DNA of 64,000 nt, taken from contig MARA01000034.1 in the NCBI GenBank assembly GCA_001792895.1, positions 372,001 through 436,000 on the forward strand. Direction: 5' to 3'. Shown one piece after another: positions 56,808 through 64,000 of this stretch (position 1 is its first letter; every line of letters begins with the position of its first letter). Below the pieces are notes generated by a model. It was not told the DNA's origin, did not search any database, and was given only the letters and a program-made list of their open reading frames with translations. Source of the stretch: Lentinus brumalis. Taxonomy: Eukaryota; Basidiomycota; Agaricomycetes; Polyporales; Polyporaceae. The position numbers and the translations under genes are program-made.

Positions 56808-57417
56808 GGTGAAGAAGGACGTGATGGTGGTGGTTAGAGACGAAGACGCGACTCGACGCGGCGCCGCACTGCTGAACCCCGTGACCGCTATTGTCATTGT
56901 GACAACGTGACTCGTCACATTTCGAGGCCTCAGCTGTTGTCAGGCTTGAACTTTGCTTGAACTCCTCCTCCCAGGCGTACTGAGGAGTACTGAGGTCAAA
57001 ACGTGCCTTGGACATCAATGAGTGCGACAGACCATGATGGGTATGTTCTGGGAGCTTTAAAACCGCTTGATGTTACAGTGTAGGAACACCCGATCGGCAA
57101 CCGATCGGCGTACCGCGCTTGTACCGCGCACTATCATTGGCAGTACGAAGTATTGGGTATACGTAGGACCACTTGGCTCTCATGTGCGATGTGTAACAAC
57201 AGGTGAGACATAGTGAAACATTCTCAGAGATCCGCAGTTCAAGTTCGGGTGCTAACTGACGGTGTAACGGTCGCTGTCCCCTCGAATGCCCGTGCACTCG
57301 TACTTATTGTGTAGGGCCGGCTTTCCCGCTGATGACACGTCGGCTAAGTGTGTCCTGTGCATATAAGACAGCGCCGCCAGCGACTCCGAAGGTCGATTTC
57401 TCGCAGGGTCCGCCTAC
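56808..57417. other. intergenic region between divergent genes
   Basis: About 610 bp between the AT-hook-like gene and the glycosyltransferase. Includes a TATA-like box at 57359-57366 for the latter. No gene supported. Confidence 0.45.
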
Positions 57418-58706
57418 ATGTTCGCCCCAAGGTCGCCCCCAACCTCCGACAAAAAACACGTCGTCATCTTCACCATTCAGGCCTGGGGGACCACCATTAT
57501 TCGCATCAACAGGAGTCCAGGCCACACCCGACCGAACCCGAGTGCTTATCGGTAGCGTACGAGTAAGTTTTACATCGCCATTTTGGCATTCGTATGCCAA
57601 TTGACTCATCGCACACTGCACGCCCACCCCCAGAACCCTGACTCTGCCTGACGCCATCCTAGTCTTCTCCACCGAGTCGTACGAGGCAGAGGCAGTCGCC
57701 GCCGTGCGCGAGTGGTATGGGGACATGAAGAAGTCCGCCTACGTCGTCGGTATGATCTTGCCCCGGGGCTCACACGCGTCCTCCACCGAGAAAGTGCAAT
57801 CCGCGGAGGCCACTCAGATCGAGGTCTTCCTCAATGACACCCTGAAGACGTCGGGGCAGAAGTCTTTACTCTATGCAAGTTGCTTCTGCTCGGCCTCATA
57901 CCATATGCGGACTTCGCTAACTAGGGCAGCTAATCCAGATATCCTTTGGGTCCGTTTACTGGCCTATTACCGCACCGGAGAAGCTCTGGGCCTTTCTCGA
58001 CGTTGTGATGGAGCGCGATATTCCGTTCGTGGGTCTCACAGCCGCCCTTTTGCGTCCCGCCCATACCCACAGCAGCTGCTACAGATCTTAAGCCACGCAT
58101 CCCCGTGGGCCCAAGTCCCGGACACGGTCAAGGAGAAGGTGCAAGCATACGGCAAGGGTCTTCTATCTCCATGGACGCCCCAGCAGGTCATCCTGAATCA
58201 CCCGGTATGCATGACCTTGCACGCGGTATGACGGCTTCACTCATCGCCCTGCTGTGTTCAAATAGGCGACAGGCTGGTTCCTTGCTCATGGCGGGCAGAA
58301 CGGCATCCAAGAGGCGATCGCAGCCGGTGTCCCGCAGTATGTATTCTCTTTATCGCCCTGCACTGCTGATCTTGACTTCAACGCCCCTTGCAGGATTCTG
58401 TGGCCGTTCAGCACTGACCAGCCTCCCAATGCCGTCCATCTGTCCGAGAATTTAGGTATCGCGTATGAGTTGATGGAAGTGCGTGTCGGCTACGGCTTGA
58501 AACCCATCTATCGCACGGGAAAGGGCCCTGTTGGCACAACCGACGCCGTGAAAGAGGAGGGACGGGAGGTCTTAAGCAAAGCGTTTGGAGAGGACGGTTC
58601 GCGCAAGCGTGCAAGGGTGCTCGAGCTGAGGAAAGCCATTCGTGCGGAGCATGAGCAAGGGGGGCACGCAAGGCGGGATATGCAGGCGTTCATTGATAGC
58701 TTGTAG
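57418..58706 (+). pseudogene. internally deleted UDP-glycosyltransferase (GT1)
   Basis: Upstream, a TATA-like box (57359-57366) precedes an ATG at 57418 and a frame with the GT1 start KKHVVIFTIQAWG and, eleven residues later, HTRP; it then stops. The C-terminal half is intact in exons 57634-57874, 57939-58028, 58085-58204, 58266-58336 and 58394-58706. It contains ESYEAEAVAAVREWYGD, SLLYISFGSVYWP, the donor-sugar motif beginning WTPQQVILNHPATGWFLAHG and GVPQILWPFSTDQPPNAVHL. The first intron of this half uses GC-AG (TAT|GCAAGT...CCAG, 57875-57938). A fungal GT1 has about 500 residues; here about 200 acceptor-domain residues between HTRP and the C-half are missing and the frames do not join, so I call it a pseudogene. 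It would have transferred sugar from UDP-sugar to a lipid or small molecule. Confidence 0.75.
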
Positions 58707-59003
58707 ATGGATTACAGATAGAAGTTTTTGGTTTTCCATCGCAGGAAATCCCTGGGTCCGTCTTAAGGTGCGTTGCGGTCAGGAGGAGGGCGTTGAGATT
58801 CTGAGAATGTCCGGAAAAGGCAGTCTAGACGCCTGCGTTTCACTAGGCGCTCTCACTCGCCAGCAACACTGGTACTTACTCAAACAGTACTTGCAACTCG
58901 AGTCACTGATACTCAACTGGTACTTTCCACCACTGCGCTTTTTTGAAACCTGCTATTTGCGTTCACAGGAGGGCCTACGGCTAAAGCGCAGCCCGGATGA
59001 CAC
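58707..59003. other. no supported gene
   Basis: About 300 bp between the glycosyltransferase and the second hAT-type element. GTACTTACT- and GTACTTGC-like short motifs recur at 58871-58920. No gene. Confidence 0.5.
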
Positions 59004-59011
59004 CTCTCAAC

Positions 59012-59625
59012 TAGTGACTTGCAAGTCCCGGCCTCAGGCCGTCAAGCCGTGAGGCCGAGCCCCCGTGCAGGCCGGGACAAGCCGGGCTTTGGATAGGGCT
59101 TTGGACGGCCTGACGGCTCGGCTCGATGATATGTGAAGCCCGAGCCGAGCCGTCAGGCCGGGGCTTAAACGCGCAGCTCATCCACGCCATGCAGGTCTCA
59201 CTGTGACTATCAAGGTGCGTCAGAAGTGAAAGAATAACCAACATCCAAGGACTCACCACTTATATCTTCCAGTTACACCGCTCCTCGCCGCTCTCAGCGG
59301 GCCACAGGACTTAGTCACTTACCTTCTCACTCAGGCTCGTATGTCTGATCGCTCATATAGTCCTAGGGTCCCTGCACATGGTGAGTAACATGCGTTTGAC
59401 CTCAGATAACCTGTATGAACGTCTGTAGAGCCCTCTGAACCTCCCCAGTTCGCAGTTTCCCAGGTGACCTCTCACTCACCCGAAGCCGCGGCTCAGGCCG
59501 GGCCAAGCCCCGGGCTTGGCCTGAGCCGTCCTGAGGGCCCGGCCTGAGGTTTCACCAAGCCCCGGCCGTCTGAAGCCGAGCCAAAGCCCCGGGCTTCAGG
59601 CCGAGCCGGGACTTGCAAGTCACTA
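59012..59625. mobile_element. hAT-type MITE, copy 2
   Basis: A 614-bp non-autonomous element with inverted ends TAGTGACTTGCAAGTCCCGG and its complement at 59606-59625. It is flanked by a perfect 8-bp direct repeat, CTCTCAAC, at 59004-59011 and 59626-59633. Like the element at 1154-1939, both subterminal zones consist of palindromic AGGCCGAGCC/GGCTCGGCCT-like units that can fold back. The middle (about 59210-59480) is ordinary-looking DNA without a coding frame. The two elements share the pattern TAGTGAnnTGCAAGnCCCGG, so they belong to one family. Confidence 0.9.
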
Positions 59626-59633
59626 CTCTCAAC

Positions 59634-61065
59634 GCGACGTCTTGGACATGCTCCTTCAAGTTGCTGTCGGCTCACACCATCAAGACGAATCCGCTCGAAC
59701 CTCACCTGGACGGAGTAGCGCACTGCGTTTGGATGCTGCGCGTGCTTGGACTTTGTGGTTGACACGAGGTACGTGAGCCATGCTTGTGCACTCGTGACGG
59801 CGACGTTGTAGGCACACTACGACGTCGAGGCGAAGGGAGTCCACCGAAGAGTCGCTGCCGGAAGCTTTTTGCCTGGCATGCTGCCAGTGTGAGACATCCG
59901 TCCATGGCATGCCTGAAGAGAAGAAGAACTTCTTCAGCGGCGGAATTTGGACGCGCAACTGTGCGCGCGGGGAATCGTCTTCAGTTCCGTGTCTTCAGCG
60001 TCGACTCTGTATCAGAGCTGTGATTGCCTTCTGGCCCTCTCGGTTGTACTTTCGTTTATCTACCTATTTCTAAGGCTGACTTCTGCTGTGACTTGCTTTG
60101 CTGACAGCGGTCGGTGCGATACTCCTGCTGTGCACGCTCGCTCTTTCCGGCCCCTAATGGTTCAACCACGTCTAGACCTGACATCCGAGGGACTCATCAT
60201 CAAACGAGGTGCATACACCCGCTTCTACCCTGTGGACCAGGACGCCGAACTTGTGCAAGATCAGTGTTTGCTGACACTCTGTCTTCGTCTTACTTAACCC
60301 GCAAGCTGTCTGAATCTCCTACGGTGTCCTCGGTTTCTGGTCCTCGCATCCCAAGCGGAAGCCTACAGATGAACTCGATTGCTCCCTTTGTCAAGCACTC
60401 CGCGCGTCGGATTGTACCTCTGCAACTGTGACCGCTATTCTCGCTGTTAGGTGTGCTTCAATGAGCAGCCGCCTTCCTCTGTCACGACGCTCATTACGGC
60501 CGCCTGCAGACGCTCTTGTTTCGGCTCAACCTGCCGCCATGGGCCTACCTGCGAGTTCGACAGTGAACATCCAGCTCTCACACCTGTATGGCCACGCCTC
60601 AACTTCAAGATGTTCGACAAGTCACCATGCGGCGGCGCGATACATCAGCAAAATGCCCAGACGATTGTGAGCGGCAAGCAGCGCTTGCGAGCGTTCCGAT
60701 CGCTCGCAATCGTCCAGAGGATAGCAAGAACTTGTTCTCTTTGCCTGGTAGTTTGCAAGCGGTACAATCTTACTGCAAGTCGAGTCTAATCGCATGCAAA
60801 CGGATCCCATTGGGTACATCGCGCGCAGTCCTCATATGCGATAGGCTCGAGTAGAAGAGATTGGGAGATGTACGAGCATGCTCGAAGTAGAGTATCTGGG
60901 TTAGATTTGGTTCATCGTCGGTAGTCGTCGGCTGGATGCAGTTCCATTGCTGTATGTTGGGAGGCATAAGAAGCATTGATTTCAAACAAAACGCGACATG
61001 GAGGTATATACATCAAAGCTACAAGCGAGTTGATGATGGCATGCGAGCGGAGGGAGATGGGATAA
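59634..61065. other. no supported gene
   Basis: About 1.4 kb. Plus-strand frames at 60114-60431 and 60451-60789 contain pieces such as LDLTSEGLIIKRGAYTRFYP that look somewhat protein-like, but I cannot join them or identify a family. They may be remnants of a decayed gene. Confidence 0.4.
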
Positions 61066-62077
61066 TTAGATCGTGATGGAAGGAGTCGAGTCCGTCATGG
61101 GCTGCTCCTCCGAAGCGGACTGAGGGTTCTCGTGGGTCTGCTGCTCCGTAGCGGGACCCTGGGGTGTAGCAGCGGCTGCGCGCGCCGCTGCACGAGCCGC
61201 ACGCTGGACCGCGAGGATCTCGTCGTCGGAGAGGTGCCGTCCAGGGCGGCGCGCGCACGGGTTGCGATTGCTGATCGCATCGCCGTAGACATTCCTGTGG
61301 GAGAGGATGAGTTGAGCGTGCTCGGATGGAGAGTAAGAATGTTCCTACGCATTCCACCATTGCAGTGTCTCCGTGGCCCAAACATCCTCCGGCTCGTTTG
61401 TTGGCTCGAAGAGCTTGACGAGGCGCTTGAAGAATAGGCGTCCCTTGAATGCACCGTCATCTTCTGTCCAGCGCGGGCACGAGGAGAGGATGTTCCGCAT
61501 CTACAACACTGTGTCAGACAGATGCATGATGAGCTTAATAGCCGCGCCTGCTTACGAGAACGGCAACATAAGCGATCATGCGCGGCTCGACGCTGTGGAC
61601 CTTGTAGATATGTGAGATACTGCCTCTTCCCGCGCTCTTCATGCCAGGCGCAAGATTCACCGAGCCCGGGCTCGTGTAGATGTTACGAAGGGCCTGTACG
61701 AGATTGGTGAGCAAGGTATGTTTAATATAGTAGTTCTTACCGACCTTCAGGAGTGCTGGATGGCGGCAGAGACCTTCGAGGATGTCCTCGGGGTTGTAGA
61801 GACCCGCCAAACCCATAGCCCGGCAGGCAGTCCCGTATGCGTAACAGAGCGCCGAATGCAGCGAAGCACTGCGACGCGCACAGCTCTTGCGGGACGTGTG
61901 GAGGCGCGTATGTGGTGCACGGATGGTCGAAGGACGGGCTGGTGGTGGTAGGCAGATGCCCAGTGCCAGGTGGCAGCCATGCTGACGCCGTCCGGGAGCG
62001 GATGTCCCACGCACATCGCGCCCACCAACTTCAGCCGCGCCACAGCCTCGGTTCGGTCGAGTAGGCAAGGAGTACAC
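61066..62077 (-). CDS. DUF6698-like protein
   Basis: The C-terminal part is well supported: exons ending 61556, then 61500-61349 and 61294-61066, with 55- and 54-nt GT-AG introns. It reads NPEDILEGLCRHPALLK, LRNIYTSPGSV, HSVEPRMIAYVAVL, LSSCPRWTEDDGAFKGRLFF, RLVKLFEP, LQWWNANVYGDAI and ends in an Ala/Gln/Pro-rich tail with TPSITI. The layout (FTSPxSV, VxPRxIAYxAV, LS...W...DG.F...F, LxWWNxxVFG) is that of DUF6698, a family expanded in agaricomycetes with unknown function. A 51-nt in-frame stretch (61694-61744) interrupting ALLK|ALRNIY is probably an intron with a weak GTCGGT donor. The N-terminus is uncertain; the ATG at 62077 only marks the open frame, and the usual N-terminal half of the family is not visible. 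It may be truncated. Confidence 0.65.
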
Positions 62078-62092
62078 ATCGACAGCGAGAGG

Positions 62093-62238
62093 CTGGAATC
62101 ACTACTACAGCCTTGCAAGCAAGCCCAGATTGCAAGGAGCTTGCTTAGGCTCGCAATCGGACTCAAGCGCGCTCGGAGATCGCGATCGGCGCAATCCTTC
62201 GCGAGCGTTTTCGGAATTTGCTGATGTAAGTACTGTAC
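62093..62238. other. short spacer before the inverted-repeat element
   Basis: No gene seen. Contains GCTTGC/GCAAGC short repeats at 62112-62152. Confidence 0.4.
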
Positions 62239-62492
62239 TGATCAATCGTTAGCGGCGCGTCACGCGTCACACGGCCCTCCGCCGTCCCTTATTTTGGCCG
62301 CTGTCACAGGTCACCGCGGAGTCCGCCGCTTGTGACGGCCATAAATTGGGCGTTAAAGTGCCCAAAACGGTAATTTTGCGGCGCCTCCGGCGCCGCTCAG
62401 CCACCTGTCACATCTCAAGCGGTCCTCCGCCGCTCTGCCGCTACGGACCGACGCTGTCACACGCCGAACCCCCCGCCGCTAACGATTGATCA
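62239..62492. mobile_element. small inverted-repeat element (MITE-like)
   Basis: A 254-bp segment with 19-bp perfect inverted ends, TGATCAATCGTTAGCGGCG at 62239-62257 and its complement at 62474-62492. The inside is GC-rich with a central inverted repeat GCGGCGCCTCCGGCGCCGC and several GTCACA/TGTGAC and CGGTCC/GGACCG pairs, so it can fold into a long hairpin. No coding capacity. The target duplication is ambiguous because the ends themselves contain the palindrome TGATCA; GATC on both sides is one reading. Confidence 0.75.
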
Positions 62493-62939
62493 CTACAGTA
62501 TATGGAACACGGAGGCCATTGCGTCGTGCCTTGCTAGTCCCATGCAGACTATCTCGTCTTCATACGCATATCGCATATAACCTCTTGATCTCTGCCTCTT
62601 TCAATCGGAGAATTGACGTCTGTCTTGAGACAGCAATTGAGGAAGCATGTGGCCTCCGCCGAGTCCGCCCAATCACTATTGGGCGGTTATATAGACGCCC
62701 GCGAGAGGCTTCGTCGTCGCGTGAGGACCCCTGAATAAGCGCACTGAACTTACATCCCGAAACTATTGCAACAGGGAATGCTCAGCTTCGTAGCGCTGAG
62801 AAATATGTCCATATAAGGATATTGTTTGGCGCTGCCGCACACGGCACGGTCCAGGACCCCGAAACCCCCATATCGCTGCACTTATATAGATTGTTACATT
62901 AGAAGGTAATGGTCAATAGTGAATGTTTACAAATGCGAC
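62493..62939. other. no supported gene
   Basis: About 450 bp between the element and the small three-exon gene, mostly that gene's likely 3' region. No repeat or gene supported. Confidence 0.45.
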
Positions 62940-63295
62940 CTAATCAACACATTCAACTTTGCCTTCCTCGTGAGCTACGTTCACGTCGTCGATCGCTGAC
63001 TTTGTACCCATCGGGAGCGACTGACGAACTTCTACGGCGGCATGTGAGTACCGCTATTGTCACCTGAACTCAATACGTACCAACATCATTCCGAATAGCG
63101 TCTTTCAAATCGCAATGGCGCGAACCAAACACACCCAAATCGCCCTTTGAACCGGACGGACGATCCTCTGACGTCCCATCCGGATTCTTCTGGACATGAT
63201 CTCGTGCTAGAAAGTAAGCACCATTGCATATAAGTGATAAAGTACTCACCTTTGTTGCCAATATTCAGCTGTACGGTAGGGAAAGCGTGTGACAT
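62940..63295 (-). CDS. small conserved-looking protein, three exons, 87 residues
   Basis: Exons 63295-63250, 63206-63081 and 63031-62940; introns of 43 and 49 nt with GTGAGT...CTAG and GTACGT...GTAG boundaries, phases 1 and 1, ending at TAG 62940-62942. The product starts MSHAFPTVQLNIGNKARDHV and contains NPDGTSEDRPSG, SKGDLGVFGSRHCDLKDAI and ends in an acidic tail EEGKVECVD. It is hydrophilic, with no signal peptide or membrane segment. No family is recognised. The good splice sites and continuous phase across three exons are the evidence that it is a gene; homologues in other fungi would settle it. Confidence 0.62.
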
Positions 63296-63339
63296 TGTTG
63301 ATGCGATGATATGGGACGCACTACTGACTATATATGTTC

Positions 63340-64000
63340 AGGCCCACACTCTCCCTCTTCCGCCCTGCGCCTGCTCCCGCTCCCCGCGCCTGCTCCCGCT
63401 CCCCCGCGCCCGCTCCCGCTCCCGCGCCTGCGCCTGCTCCCGCGCCTGCGCCTGCTTCCGCTCCCCCGCTCCCGCTCCCCCGCTTCCGCTCCCGCCCCCG
63501 CCCCTGCTCCTGCTTGCTCTCCCGCCATCCGTCCCACATGGTCGCCATCTGCCGCCGCCGTAGGCTCCACTTTCCACCTTGTCTCCCGTCTCCTGTCTCC
63601 CGTCTCCCGTCGCCCGTCCCCTTCCGTCTCCCGCCTCCTGCTGTCCATCTCTTCGTCTGCCTGTCTGCCCCGTCCACCCGTCTCCCGTCTCCTGTCTCCC
63701 GTCTTCCGTCTTCCGTCGCCCGCCGCCCGCCTCCCGCTCTCTATCTCCTCGTCTGCCTGTCTGCCTCGTCCGCCCGTCGCCCGTCCCCTTCGGTCTCCCG
63801 CCTCCTGCCGTCCATGTCTTTGTCTGCCTGTCTGCCCCGTCCGCCCGTCTTCCGTCTCCCGTCTCCCGTCTCCCGTCGCCCGTTTCCCGTCTCCAGCTCT
63901 CCATCTCGCCCGCCTCCTGCTCTCCATCTCCTCGTCTGCCTGTCTGCCCCGTCCGCCCGTCGCCCGTCCCCTTCCGTCTCCTGCCATCCATCTCTTCATC
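63340..64000. repeat. long pyrimidine-only satellite-like tract
   Basis: The plus strand is almost purely C/T with some G for over 600 bp, to the end of the window. The first part (63355-63500) repeats CCGCTCCCGC and CGCCTGCTCC units; the second part repeats CCGTCTCC units within a longer unit of roughly 120-165 bp that contains CATCTCTTCGTCTGCCTGTC and CCCCGTCC (for example 63640-63680, 63750-63850, 63915-63965). The open minus-strand frames across it (Gly/Arg/Glu-rich) come from the repeat itself and are not genes. Confidence 0.85.

Noticed and set aside
63328..63999. 223-codon minus-strand Gly/Arg/Asp/Glu-rich frame at the right edge
   Set aside because: It is the translation of the pyrimidine satellite; three frames are open across the same repeat.
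1..64000. CRISPR array, rRNA genes, operons, ribosome binding sites or a biosynthetic gene cluster
   Set aside because: None seen. The spliced genes and TATA boxes show this is eukaryotic DNA, and the metabolic genes present belong to unrelated pathways.

Overview
This is nuclear DNA from a filamentous basidiomycete, most likely an agaricomycete close to the Polyporales. Almost every convincing gene is split by 45-65 nt GT-AG introns. TATA boxes lie 60-130 nt before start codons. The families present (TEA/ATTS regulator, membrane-anchored GH5 exo-beta-1,3-glucanase, polypore-type F-box/leucine-rich proteins, DUF6698-like protein, small cysteine-rich secreted proteins) are typical of wood-rot fungi. 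The order-level assignment is inference from protein style; no database search was run.

Layout. 1-5.1 kb: no clear gene, but a hAT-type miniature transposon (1154-1939) with a perfect 8-bp target duplication. 5.1-7.1 kb: a six-exon TEA/ATTS transcription factor on the minus strand, whose upstream region is GC-rich and holds six CCAAT boxes (8353-8657). 8.7-24.6 kb: a gene-poor stretch with many short tandem repeats near 9-10.4 kb and no recognisable gene. 24.6-28.4 kb: an intact F-box gene next to a decayed paralogue that has been split by a 5'-truncated LINE with an 18-bp target duplication. Two identical intronless tRNA-Thr(CGT) genes lie at 28.8 and 40.4 kb.

29.3-40 kb: a small secreted protein with QxW motifs, a five-exon GH5 glucanase with an unusually long first intron, a third F-box paralogue carrying a one-base frameshift, and a mitochondrial ketopantoate hydroxymethyltransferase (pantothenate synthesis). 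41.6-53 kb: five small cysteine-rich secreted protein genes, all on the minus strand, from two families in nested order A-B-B-B-A, each with a strong TATA box at a family-specific distance. Interspersed are a serine-protease fragment, a YciI-like protein, a coiled-coil protein, an NFKBIL1-like protein and an unknown gene piece.

54-64 kb: a long basic, disordered, AT-hook-like protein with internal repeats, an internally deleted UDP-glycosyltransferase with a GC-AG intron, a second hAT-type miniature element (59012-59625), a DUF6698-like gene, another small inverted-repeat element (62239-62492), a previously unlisted three-exon gene for an 87-residue protein, and a long pyrimidine-only tract running off the right end.

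The genes do not form a metabolic cluster. The strongest candidate for an undescribed system is the A-B-B-B-A array of secreted proteins. Two open frames (F-box 3 and secreted protein A2) are each broken by one missing base in a five-base G/C run, which suggests assembly error as much as gene decay.
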